Shown piece by piece: positions 17,032 to 24,613 of a stretch of 64,000 bases of DNA (positions are counted from its first letter, which is position 1; each line of letters opens with the position of its first letter). The position numbers and the translations under genes were made by a program. The DNA is taken from contig CAKRZX010000003.1 in assembly GCA_934434555.1 (NCBI GenBank), positions 62,001 to 126,000 on the forward strand, read 5' to 3'. The stretch comes from an uncultured Clostridia bacterium (GTDB lineage Bacteria > Bacillota > Clostridia > Christensenellales > QALW01). The notes under the pieces are model-generated. The model was given only the letters and a program-made list of their open reading frames with translations, was not told the origin of the DNA and ran no database searches.

Positions 17032-17080
17032 TATTCATAATCAGTCTGTATTATATTTTGTAATTAAAAGGTAATACCTG

Positions 17081-17109
17081 TTGACAGTTTACCTGTCCTG
17101 TGGTACAAT
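17081..17109 (+). promoter_or_regulatory. Promoter of L,D-transpeptidase gene
   Basis: TTGACA (17081-17086), 17 bases, TACAAT (17104-17109). Transcription should start near 17116, leaving a leader of about 130 bases. Confidence 0.85.
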
Positions 17110-17225
17110 GAAGTAGCCTATCAAAGTTTGTCGTAAAAGGACGTTTATTCAGTCCTGAAGCGGGCGGGTTGACGGCAACTCTTGTCAGGTTTCTTTAATT
17201 TCTTTTATGCTTTTTTAAAAAGCAG
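17110..17225 (+). promoter_or_regulatory. Structured 5' leader of unknown class
   Basis: The leader holds an AGGAC/GTCCT hairpin (17138-17156), a GC-rich segment GCGGGCGGGTTGACGGCAAC (17160-17179) and a TGCTTTTTTAAAAAGCA hairpin (17207-17223) just before the ribosome-binding site. I compared it by eye with lysine, SAM, TPP, c-di-GMP, c-di-AMP, manganese and fluoride riboswitch motifs and found no match. It may be a regulatory RNA or simply an untranslated leader. Confidence 0.4.
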
Positions 17226-17249
17226 GAATAATCTTTACGGGAGTAGAAA

Positions 17250-18440
17250 ATGAAAAAAACCGCTGCGTTGCTTTTGTGCTTAGTAACTGTTTCCACCTTA
17301 TTTATCGGTTGTAAAAGAACCCCGACTCCAAATGTCAAAAATACCGCAACGCCCGGTGTCACGGATTCGGAAAGTCCCGAAACTCCCACGGAAGATATAC
17401 CGAGCGTTTCTCCCTCGGGCGGCTCTGTTACCCCTGATATTTCACCGGCAGTGCCCTCATCTCCCGGAACGGTTACACCTAAGCCCGTTACGCCTACACC
17501 CGTTATAAGGGACGCGCAGAAAACAACAATCTGCCCGCCGGAACTCATAACCACGGGGTACACTTCGCCCCTTGACCCGGCAAGCGTAAAATTCCCCGCG
17601 GGGTACAATAAGCCTTACTACCTTGAAGTTGACGTTACCAATCAGTGCGTAAACGTGTTTATAAAGAATCCCGAAACCGGAGCATACGATATTCTGCTCA
17701 ACCGCTTTGTTACCTCGGGCGGTACGTCCGACAAGCCTACGCTTACGGGTAATTTCTTTATCAGAACCCAGGCAGAACAAAAGGCTCACACGGGTCAAAA
17801 CGTTAAGGAATACCGTTATTATTTCAAAAAATATGATTCCTATGCCTACTACGTTACAAGATACAAAGACGCTTATATGTTCCACTCGTTTACCTTTGCG
17901 GCAAGCGGCGGATATATAAAAGCCAAAACAGGTGCGTATTACAATATGGGTAATCCCGGTTCGGCGGGCTGCCTGCGTATGCTTATGGGTCACGCAAAAT
18001 GGATTTGGGACAATATTGACGGCGGCACATACTGCGTTGTAACAAAGGCGCGCAAAACAGATAAGGCGTTAAAAAAAGTGCTTAAAAAGTATATTCCGCC
18101 GCTGGGCTACGATATGACATCATCGTGGGTGCCGGGCGATAACTCAAAGGGCCTTACTCCGGTAAGTGAAGTTCAGTCACCGCAGAAAGTAAACGGTTCC
18201 AAACCCAACATAACGCCTAACCCGAACATAACACCGCCGCCCACACCGTCGGAAGTAACACCGTCACCGACGCCCACGCCGTCGCCTACTCCTAAGGTAA
18301 CGCCGTCTCCGTCACCGACGCCCAAGGTTACTCCGTCGCCTACACCGACGGCTCCGCAGGTCACTACACCGGCTCCGCCCGAGACCTCAACTCCCGCGCC
18401 GCCGCAAACAACCACTCCCGCACCGGAGTCAGGAAATTAA
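17250..18440 (+). CDS. L,D-transpeptidase (YkuD) lipoprotein with Pro/Thr-rich arms
   Basis: A 396-residue protein. The signal ends at lipobox LFIGC, followed by ~80 residues of Pro/Ser/Thr linker and the YkuD catalytic domain (~105-270). The active-site pattern is HSFTFAASGG and GNPGSAGCLRMLMG, with catalytic Cys in SAGCLRM. The last ~100 residues are a repetitive TPSPTPTPSPTP tail with no further fold. It would form 3-3 cross-links in peptidoglycan or attach proteins to it. GGGAG precedes the ATG. It follows the glucosaminidase/cohesin genes in the same orientation but has its own promoter and a structured leader. Confidence 0.9.
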   Translation: MKKTAALLLCLVTVSTLFIGCKRTPTPNVKNTATPGVTDSESPETPTEDIPSVSPSGGSVTPDISPAVPSSPGTVTPKPVTPTPVIRDAQKTTICPPELITTGYTSPLDPASVKFPAGYNKPYYLEVDVTNQCVNVFIKNPETGAYDILLNRFVTSGGTSDKPTLTGNFFIRTQAEQKAHTGQNVKEYRYYFKKYDSYAYYVTRYKDAYMFHSFTFAASGGYIKAKTGAYYNMGNPGSAGCLRMLMGHAKWIWDNIDGGTYCVVTKARKTDKALKKVLKKYIPPLGYDMTSSWVPGDNSKGLTPVSEVQSPQKVNGSKPNITPNPNITPPPTPSEVTPSPTPTPSPTPKVTPSPSPTPKVTPSPTPTAPQVTTPAPPETSTPAPPQTTTPAPESGN

Positions 18441-18447
18441 TACATTC

Positions 18448-18476
18448 AGCACGGACATTTTTGCCCGTGCTTTTTT
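18448..18476 (+). terminator. Intrinsic terminator after L,D-transpeptidase
   Basis: AGCACGG and CCGTGCT form a stem with a T-rich loop, followed by TTTTTT. Confidence 0.88.
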
Positions 18477-18504
18477 CTGATCATATTCTCTTCGGAATCA
18501 AAGT

Positions 18505-18545
18505 TTTAAGTTCCTTTGCCGACTTTTCTTTCAGGAAAAGTCGGG
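18505..18545. repeat. Single copy of dispersed hairpin element
   Basis: TTAAGTTCCTTTGC is followed by the hairpin CCGACTTTTC-TTTCAG-GAAAAGTCGG. The same plan, an AAGTTCTTTTTGC leader plus a hairpin around a TTTC loop, recurs in tandem at 44567-45085 and at 59811-60072. Confidence 0.65.
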
Positions 18546-18627
18546 AGAAAGTTTCAGCAAAAATTCACTTGCCAAAAGGGATATGTAAGGTTAACATTAT
18601 TATAGCACGGAATTAAGGAGAATTCTT

Positions 18628-19467
18628 ATGGACGAGATTAATCAGGTGTATCTTACGGGCGAACGCGCCATGTTCGGCGCAAAAGACAAGGTCTTTACCG
18701 ACTGTATTTTTGCCGACGGCGAATCACCGCTTAAAGAAAGCGCAAATATAATTCTTAAAGGAAGTATGTTCAAGTGGAAGTATCCGCTGTGGTACTCAAA
18801 GAACATAGAAGTTGAAAATTCTACCTGGTTTGAAATGGCGCGGGCTGGCGTGTGGTATACGGACAATATTTCCCTTACCGACTGCGCAATAGAGGCACCG
18901 AAAAATTTCAGGCGATGCAAGGGTATCAAACTTCAAAACGTTTCCTTTGCCAACGCCGCCGAAACGCTTTGGTCGTGTGAAGATATAACTTTGGAACGAA
19001 TCACGGCAAAGGGCGATTATTTTTTGATGAATTCAAAGAATATTACCGCCCGCGATTTAACCCTTTACGGCAATTATTCCTTTGACGGCGCAGAAAACGT
19101 TACCGTGCGCAATTCACGGCTGTTAAGCAAGGACGCGTTCTGGAACAGCAAAAACGTTACGGTGTACGATTCCTTTATTTCGGGCGAATATCTCGGCTGG
19201 AACGCCGAAAACCTTACTTTGATAAACTGCACGGTTGAAAGTTTGCAGGGTATGTGCTATATAAATAATCTTAAAATGGAAAACTGCCGACTGCTTAACA
19301 CCACGCTTGCTTTTGAGTATTCCACCGTTTACGCCGATATCCGCGGTAAGGTGGACAGCGTGCTTAATCCCTCGGGCGGGACAATCTGCGCCGACGAAAT
19401 CGGTTCGCTTATTATTGAAAAAGACAAGGTTGACCCGAGCAAAACGACAATCAAGGTGGGAAAATAA
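18628..19467 (+). CDS. DUF3737 family protein (predicted right-handed beta-helix)
   Basis: A 279-residue cytoplasmic-type protein without signal peptide, starting MDEINQVYLTGERAMFGAK. It consists of ~22-residue turns alternating aromatic and hydroxyl residues (SKNIEVENSTWFEMARAG, SEDITLERITAKG-type, SKNITARDLTLYGNYSF, SKNVTVYDSFISGEYLGW), the layout of a pectin-lyase-like beta-helix. The family is common in gut Bacillota and has no established function. TAAGGAG precedes the ATG. The next gene starts one base after its stop, so the two are co-translated. Confidence 0.85.
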   Translation: MDEINQVYLTGERAMFGAKDKVFTDCIFADGESPLKESANIILKGSMFKWKYPLWYSKNIEVENSTWFEMARAGVWYTDNISLTDCAIEAPKNFRRCKGIKLQNVSFANAAETLWSCEDITLERITAKGDYFLMNSKNITARDLTLYGNYSFDGAENVTVRNSRLLSKDAFWNSKNVTVYDSFISGEYLGWNAENLTLINCTVESLQGMCYINNLKMENCRLLNTTLAFEYSTVYADIRGKVDSVLNPSGGTICADEIGSLIIEKDKVDPSKTTIKVGK

Positions 19468-19468
19468 T

Positions 19469-20623
19469 ATGAGCGCTTTTGACGAAGTAATCGACCGCCG
19501 CAATACGGGGTCGCTGAAATGGGACGTTAAAGAAAACGAACTTCCTATGTGGGTTGCAGATATGGATTTTACCGCCGCGCCGATCATTCGCGAGGTGATT
19601 ATGCGCCGTGCCGCCCACGGAGTATTCGGGTATTCGATTGTTCCCGACGAATGGTACGACGCGTACGTTTCCTGGTGGAAAAACCGCCACGGACTTAATA
19701 TGGAAAAGGACTGGCTTATTTTTACCACGGGCATTGTTCCCGCAATATCTTCAATCGTAAGGAAACTTACCACGCCCGCCGAAAACGTGGTTGTTTTAAC
19801 ACCGGTGTATAATATTTTCTACAACTCGATTCTCAATAACGGACGCCGCGTTCTGCCCTGTGATTTGATTTACGAAAACGGTGAATACAGCATCGATTTT
19901 TCCGCCCTTGAACAGGCGCTTAAAGATGAGCAGACAACGCTGATGATTCTTTGCAATCCCCACAATCCCATAGGCAAAATATGGGACAGGGACACGCTTA
20001 TGAAAATAGGCGAACTGTGCAAGAAATACAGCGTTACCGTGGTTTCGGACGAAATTCACTGCGACATTACCGCGCCGGGCAAAATGTATACGCCTTTTGC
20101 GTCGGTAAACGAAACCTGCCGCGATATTTCAATCACCTGTCTTGCGCCCACAAAGGCATTTAATCTTGCGGGACTGCAAACAGCCGCCGTTGCCGTTGCC
20201 GACCCTGTTTTAAGGCACAGGGTTTGGCGCGGTCTGAACACCGACGAGGTTGCCGAACCCAACGTTTTTGCCGTTCCCGCCGCCGTTGCCGCCTTTACAA
20301 AGGGCGAACAGTGGCTTGATGAATTCAGAGATTACGTTTTTGAAAACAGACGCATTGCAGACGGGTTTATCGAAAAGAATATTCCCGAAATTTTTTCGGT
20401 CAAAGGTGACGCAACGTACCTTATGTGGTTTGACTGCAAGAAAACAGGTTTGGATTCGGATGCGCTTGCCGAAAGTTTGAGGAAAAACACGGGTCTGTTT
20501 GTTTCTTCCGGCACGCAGTACTGCGGCAACGGACGCGATTTTCTGCGCGTGAACATTGCCTGCCCGCGGGCTGTACTTTATGACGGACTTGACCGCCTTA
20601 ATCGCGGAATTAAAATGATATAA
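19469..20623 (+). CDS. PatB/MalY-type PLP-dependent C-S lyase (cystathionine beta-lyase-like)
   Basis: A 384-residue fold-type I PLP enzyme. The N-terminus MSAFDEVIDRRNTGSLKWD is typical of PatB/MalY. LCNPHNPIGKIW, VVSDEIHCDI and the PLP-lysine segment CLAPTKAFNLAGLQ are present, and the C-terminus has FLRVNIACPRAVLYDGLDRL. It would cleave C-S bonds of cystathionine or cysteine conjugates to give pyruvate, ammonia and a thiol. I take ATG 19469, one base after the DUF3737 stop; upstream codons in the frame lie inside that gene. Confidence 0.92.
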   Translation: MSAFDEVIDRRNTGSLKWDVKENELPMWVADMDFTAAPIIREVIMRRAAHGVFGYSIVPDEWYDAYVSWWKNRHGLNMEKDWLIFTTGIVPAISSIVRKLTTPAENVVVLTPVYNIFYNSILNNGRRVLPCDLIYENGEYSIDFSALEQALKDEQTTLMILCNPHNPIGKIWDRDTLMKIGELCKKYSVTVVSDEIHCDITAPGKMYTPFASVNETCRDISITCLAPTKAFNLAGLQTAAVAVADPVLRHRVWRGLNTDEVAEPNVFAVPAAVAAFTKGEQWLDEFRDYVFENRRIADGFIEKNIPEIFSVKGDATYLMWFDCKKTGLDSDALAESLRKNTGLFVSSGTQYCGNGRDFLRVNIACPRAVLYDGLDRLNRGIKMI

Positions 20624-20627
20624 CAGA

Positions 20628-20660
20628 AAAGGGACAGAGTTCAAAACTCTGTCCCTTTAA
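20628..20660. terminator. Bidirectional terminator between PatB-like gene and trmL
   Basis: AAAGGGACAGAGTT and AACTCTGTCCCTTT form a 14-bp stem with a CAA loop. It lies just after the patB-type stop and overlaps the last codons of trmL on the other strand. Confidence 0.85.
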
Positions 20661-21132
20661 GTTTGCCGAAAAGACGCATATCTTCAAAATTATGTTGGCG
20701 CAGTGCCTCAAAAAGCACAATTGCAACGCTGTTGCACAGGTTAAGTGAGCGCGCGCCCTCTACCATAGGTATCCGCACACAGGTATCAAGATGTTCTTTA
20801 AGCAGCTCTTCCGGCAAGCCCTTTGTTTCCTTACCGAAAACGAAAAAACTGCCGTCGGGAATATCAAACTCTGAATAAACCTGTCCGCCCTTTGTGGTTG
20901 CAAAAAAGAATTTCGCATCGCGGTGCTTTTCAAAAAGTTCTGAAAAACTGTCATAGTAATTTATATCAAGCAAGTGCCAGTAATCAAGCCCCGCCCGCTT
21001 CAACTGCCTGTCGTCAAGGCTGAATCCCAAGGGCCGCACCAGGTGCAGCGCCGTACCGCTTGCCGCGCATGTTCTGGCAATATTGCCGGTATTCGCCGGG
21101 ATTTCGGGTTCCACAAGAACAACGTTAAACAT
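20641..21132 (-). CDS. trmL: tRNA (cytidine/uridine-34 2'-O)-methyltransferase
   Basis: A 163-residue SPOUT methyltransferase. Signatures are VEPEIPANTGNIARTCAASG (N-terminus), the knot residues FVFGKETKGLPEELL, and IPMVEGARSLNLCNSVAIVLFEALRQ. It 2'-O-methylates the wobble base of tRNA-Leu isoacceptors. TAAGGAGAAA precedes the ATG. It is the last gene of the eleven-gene minus-strand run, 9 bases after the aminotransferase gene. Confidence 0.93.
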   Translation of the reverse strand: MFNVVLVEPEIPANTGNIARTCAASGTALHLVRPLGFSLDDRQLKRAGLDYWHLLDINYYDSFSELFEKHRDAKFFFATTKGGQVYSEFDIPDGSFFVFGKETKGLPEELLKEHLDTCVRIPMVEGARSLNLCNSVAIVLFEALRQHNFEDMRLFGKLKGTEF

Positions 21133-21141
21133 ATTTTCTCC

Positions 21142-22317
21142 TTAAAGCGAATCAATAAATTCCTTTATTCTCCGCAGTGCTTCATTTATATTTTTCAGTG
21201 ACGACGCGTAACTGCACCGCACAAAGCCCTCGCCGCCGGAACCGAACGCCGTGCCGGGGACAACCGCCACGTGCTGTTTCTCCAAGAGTGCCCGCGCAAA
21301 AGCATCGCTTGTCATTCCCGTTTTCTTTATAGACGGGAAAATATAGAACGCGCCTTTCGGCTCAAAGGCTTCAAGTCCCATATCGTTAAACCCGCGGTAA
21401 ATTACCCGCCGGCGCATATCGTAATCGTCGTGCATTCTCAAAACGTCCTTAAATCCGTCGGAAAACGAGCGTTCAAGGGCTTCCGATGCAGCAACCTGAC
21501 TCATTGTAGACGCGCACATTATCACATATTGGTGTATTTTAAGCATTACTTTAAGGGCGTCTTTGGGTGCGCAGAGGTAGCCCACGCGCCAGCCCGTCAT
21601 TGCGAAAGACTTTGAAAAACCGTTTATAAGCACCGTGCGCTCGCGCATACCGTCAATTGACGCAACGGAAACGTGTTTTCCTCCATATGTAAGTTCGGAA
21701 TATATTTCGTCCGAAATCACAACCAAATCATGCTTTTTTATGACCCGCGCTATATCTTCAAGATGTTCTTTTTGCATAACCGCGCCGGTGGGGTTATTGG
21801 GGTAGGGTAAAATTATTGCCTTTGTTTTTTCCGTAACAGCCGCTTCAATTTCTTCGCCAGTAATCCTGAAATCGTTTTCCGCCTTTGTTTTTACCGCAAC
21901 GGGTACGCCCCGCACAAGAGTTACGTTGGGCATATACGAAACGTATGAGGGGTCGGGAATAATAACCTCGTCCCCCGGTTCGATAAGCGCCCGCAGCGCC
22001 AGGTCAATCGCTTCCGACGCGCCCACCGTTACAATAATTTCGCTTTTTGCATCATATTCAAGCCCGTAACGCACGGACAGATACTTTTTTATGTTTTCCC
22101 TTAACCCCATAATTCCCGCGTTCGATGTGTACGCCGTTTCGCCGCTGCGAATGGATTCAATGGCGCTTTCGCGGATATGCCAGGGCGTAATGAAATCAGG
22201 CTCGCCTACACCAAGAGAAATGGCGTCGGGCATAGTCTGCACGATATCAAAAAATTTCCTTATGCCCGATGGCGGAATGTTTGCCGCTAAGGGTGAGAGT
22301 TTGTCCTGCCAGTTCAC
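21142..22317 (-). CDS. Class I/II PLP-dependent aminotransferase
   Basis: A 391-residue fold-type I aminotransferase of the AspC/PatA-like group: SLGVGEPDF, GASEAIDLALRALIEPGDEV, LPYPNNPTGAV, VISDEIYSELTY, the PLP lysine in NGFSKSFAMTGWRVGY, and arginine in GFVRCSYASS. The donor and acceptor cannot be told from sequence. It overlaps the Lrp-type regulator gene by four bases. This regulator/aminotransferase pairing is common and suggests the amino acid handled by the enzyme is sensed by the regulator. Confidence 0.92.
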   Translation of the reverse strand: MNWQDKLSPLAANIPPSGIRKFFDIVQTMPDAISLGVGEPDFITPWHIRESAIESIRSGETAYTSNAGIMGLRENIKKYLSVRYGLEYDAKSEIIVTVGASEAIDLALRALIEPGDEVIIPDPSYVSYMPNVTLVRGVPVAVKTKAENDFRITGEEIEAAVTEKTKAIILPYPNNPTGAVMQKEHLEDIARVIKKHDLVVISDEIYSELTYGGKHVSVASIDGMRERTVLINGFSKSFAMTGWRVGYLCAPKDALKVMLKIHQYVIMCASTMSQVAASEALERSFSDGFKDVLRMHDDYDMRRRVIYRGFNDMGLEAFEPKGAFYIFPSIKKTGMTSDAFARALLEKQHVAVVPGTAFGSGGEGFVRCSYASSLKNINEALRRIKEFIDSL

Positions 22318-22805
22318 GGAGACACCACCTGACGCTTGTCGTCGTTGCTGTCGGCAAAAATATTGTCGTCCTGCTTGTAGCGTTTAAGAATAAAGTGGGT
22401 GGCGCAGCTTAAAACATTGTCAAGAACCGAAAGACGCTCGGAAACGAACGACGCAACCTCGCGGATATTTTCGCCCTCAACGATTACCATAAGGTCAAAA
22501 GAACCGCTCATAAGATAGCAGGATTTTACCTCGGGGTATGAATATATCGTGCGGGCAATAGCGTCAAATCCGCGATCCCGCTGAGGCGTGATTTTAACTT
22601 CTATAAGCGCGCTTACCGTATCGGCTTGGGTCTTTTCGGGATTCACTACCGCCCGATAGCCCATTATTATGCCGTTTTCTTCAAGGCTTTTTACCGTTTT
22701 TTTAATTTCCTCTTCGCTTTTATCAAGCATAACCGCTATTGCGGAATTATCAAGTTTTGCATCTTCATGCAAAAGATTAACTACTCTTTTTTCAAGTTCG
22801 GTCAT
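22314..22805 (-). CDS. Lrp/AsnC family transcriptional regulator
   Basis: A 163-residue protein with an N-terminal winged helix (VVNLLHEDAKLDNSAIAVMLDKSEEEI) and a C-terminal RAM/effector domain (VSALIEVKITPQRDRGFDAIA, YLMSGSFDLMVIVEG). The length is standard. It probably senses an amino acid and may control the overlapping aminotransferase gene. The start at 22805 lies 2 bases after the lipoprotein stop, with GGAGAATAAAA before it. Confidence 0.9.
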   Translation of the reverse strand: MTELEKRVVNLLHEDAKLDNSAIAVMLDKSEEEIKKTVKSLEENGIIMGYRAVVNPEKTQADTVSALIEVKITPQRDRGFDAIARTIYSYPEVKSCYLMSGSFDLMVIVEGENIREVASFVSERLSVLDNVLSCATHFILKRYKQDDNIFADSNDDKRQVVSP

Positions 22806-22807
22806 TT

Positions 22808-23392
22808 TTATTCTCCTATCTTCTCCATTGAATTTATCGCGTCAAGTTCACCGCCGAAAAGGGCGTTGCGGAAACGGTCGGTCATACCTATGCGCAAAGC
22901 GCCGTCCTGAATAATGCATGGTACCGTGCACCTGAAAGAGGCGAAATTCTCTTCTTTCTGCACGCTGTTGTAAAGCAGTTCGTCAAACTTTTTGTCCATT
23001 GCGCTTTTGCTGAACTCTTTGCCCGTCTTTTCCGCCTGTGAAATGTATTCCGCAAATTCCGCCGCGCTTGACGCATAAGCCGACGCAAGGCTTATTTGCG
23101 TTATTACCACGTCAACGTTCAGCGTATCGCCGTCTTTTGTTATCCCCCATATTTCATAGGAAACTTTTTTTAATATGTAGTCGTTTACCGCGCCGGAAGT
23201 AATGTCGGACACGATGCTGTCGCTTTCGTCGGCATCAAAGGCAATGGCGTTGGCGGAACCGTAATCAGCGTCTTTCAGAAAAGCAAAGTACTTTTCAAAG
23301 CCGTCCCGCACGGCATTTTTTTCGTTTTCGGAGGCACAGCCCGTAAACAGAAGCAGCGCCGCAGCAAAAACACATATCAGTTTCTTTTTCAT
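22808..23392 (-). CDS. Hypothetical lipoprotein
   Basis: A 194-residue protein with signal MKKKLICVFAAALLLFTGC (lipobox LFTGC). The rest is one alpha/beta domain with EKYFAFLKDADYGSANAIAF and SYEIWGITKDGDTLNVDVVI, resembling the NTF2/DUF5105-like extracytoplasmic domains often seen in Bacillota lipoproteins (pattern only). It overlaps ddl by four bases, so it is made with wall precursor enzymes. Function unknown. Confidence 0.8.
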   Translation of the reverse strand: MKKKLICVFAAALLLFTGCASENEKNAVRDGFEKYFAFLKDADYGSANAIAFDADESDSIVSDITSGAVNDYILKKVSYEIWGITKDGDTLNVDVVITQISLASAYASSAAEFAEYISQAEKTGKEFSKSAMDKKFDELLYNSVQKEENFASFRCTVPCIIQDGALRIGMTDRFRNALFGGELDAINSMEKIGE

Positions 23393-24600
23393 ATCTTTCC
23401 CGTTTTGCCGAACCCGAATTTGCCGCTCTTTTGCGAGCCCTTTGCAAATTTTGCGACTATTTCGGAATCAAAGGCAAAATTGTTGTGCTTTTTTTCTTCG
23501 CTTGCCGATATTGCAATTTCAATAAGTTTATCTATAAGCTGCGGATACGGTATCCCCAAAGGCTCCCACAGGTAGAACGCAAACGAGCCGGGTATCGTGT
23601 TGATTTCGTTTACATAAAGTTCGGAAAGGTCGGAAGTGCAGATATAGTCTATCCTTACAACGCCCTTGCAGTCAAGCAGGCGGAAAATCTCCTTTGTCAT
23701 ATCCTGAATTCTTTTTGTCATTTCATCGGGTATTGGTGCGGGAATGCGCCGTGAAAGCGCTTCCATACTCGCCTGATGTTTTTCGCCGTTAAGATACTTT
23801 TCGCCGAAAGTCAAAAATTCCTCGCTTGTGTAGGGCATTTCGCACACGGAAGCCGCAATTTCATCGCCGAATCCGAGACCCGAGCAGTTGATTTCTTTGG
23901 GTTTGTCAATGCCTTTTTCTATTAAAATGCGGCGGTCGTAGTTTGACGCAACCTCTATGGCATTTTTAAGTTCCTCACGGTTATGCGCCTTTGTTATGCC
24001 TATGCTTGAACCTAAGTTCGAGGGCTTTACAAACACGGGGTATCCTAATTTTTCTTCGCTTTCCGCTATAAATTTGTCGGGCGACTTTTTGAATTCGGCC
24101 CTGTCAAAGTATATGTACGGCAAAACGGGAAGTCCCGCGCCGAGAAACGCCGCTTTCATTAAAATTTTATCCATACCCGCGGCAGAACCCAGAACACCGC
24201 TGCTTGTATAGGGTATTCCCGCAAGTTCGAGAATGCCTTGCAGAGTTCCGTCCTCGCCGTTAAGCCCGTGCATCGCAAGTATTGCCGCGTCAATTTTGGC
24301 ATAGAACGTGTTTTCCCTGCCGAACAGCCCTTTCTTTTCGTTAAAGCGGTAAAGTTGCTTTACTTTTGTGTTTGCGGGAATGTAAACGCGGGTAACGTCC
24401 TTATCGCCCTTGTCAAAATGCTCGAACGCCTTGATATCGGCAAGCTTTTCTCCGCTGAACCAATCGCCGTCCCGGGTAATATACACGGGAATAATGTTGT
24501 ATTTTGTTTTATCGGCATTCTGTATCATCTGCTGTGCGGTAACGATTGAAACATCGTGCTCCACGCTCTTTCCCCCGAAAAATACGGCTATATTCAACAT
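23389..24600 (-). CDS. ddl: D-alanine--D-alanine ligase family protein
   Basis: A 403-residue ATP-grasp ligase. MLNIAVFFGGKSVEHDVSIVTAQQ is the first substrate motif; GYPVFVKPSNLGSSIGI is an ATP-grasp strand; VRIDYICTSDLSELYVNEIN and TIPGSFAFYLWEPLG are the metal and D-Ala sites. The omega-loop region reads FLTFGEKYLNG; the D-Ala versus D-Ser/D-lactate preference is not obvious, and the protein is longer than classical Ddl (~300-350). ATG 24600 follows AAGGAGCG; an upstream extension has no ribosome-binding site. It lies 13 bases after the murF-like gene, which uses its product. Confidence 0.88.
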   Translation of the reverse strand: MLNIAVFFGGKSVEHDVSIVTAQQMIQNADKTKYNIIPVYITRDGDWFSGEKLADIKAFEHFDKGDKDVTRVYIPANTKVKQLYRFNEKKGLFGRENTFYAKIDAAILAMHGLNGEDGTLQGILELAGIPYTSSGVLGSAAGMDKILMKAAFLGAGLPVLPYIYFDRAEFKKSPDKFIAESEEKLGYPVFVKPSNLGSSIGITKAHNREELKNAIEVASNYDRRILIEKGIDKPKEINCSGLGFGDEIAASVCEMPYTSEEFLTFGEKYLNGEKHQASMEALSRRIPAPIPDEMTKRIQDMTKEIFRLLDCKGVVRIDYICTSDLSELYVNEINTIPGSFAFYLWEPLGIPYPQLIDKLIEIAISASEEKKHNNFAFDSEIVAKFAKGSQKSGKFGFGKTGKI

Positions 24601-24613
24601 AATTTTCGCTCCT

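Noticed and set aside
17110..17249. c-di-AMP (ydaO) or c-di-GMP riboswitch before the L,D-transpeptidase
   Set aside because: The conserved core motifs of these classes are absent by eye; listed only as an unassigned leader.
19307..19468. Longer N-terminus for the PatB-like enzyme
   Set aside because: The extension lies entirely within the DUF3737 coding sequence in another frame and lacks a ribosome site.
23389..24600. VanG-type or other D-Ala-D-Ser/D-lactate ligase with a resistance cluster
   Set aside because: No vanXY, vanT, vanH or vanRS genes nearby; the gene sits in a housekeeping operon, so an ordinary ligase is more likely.
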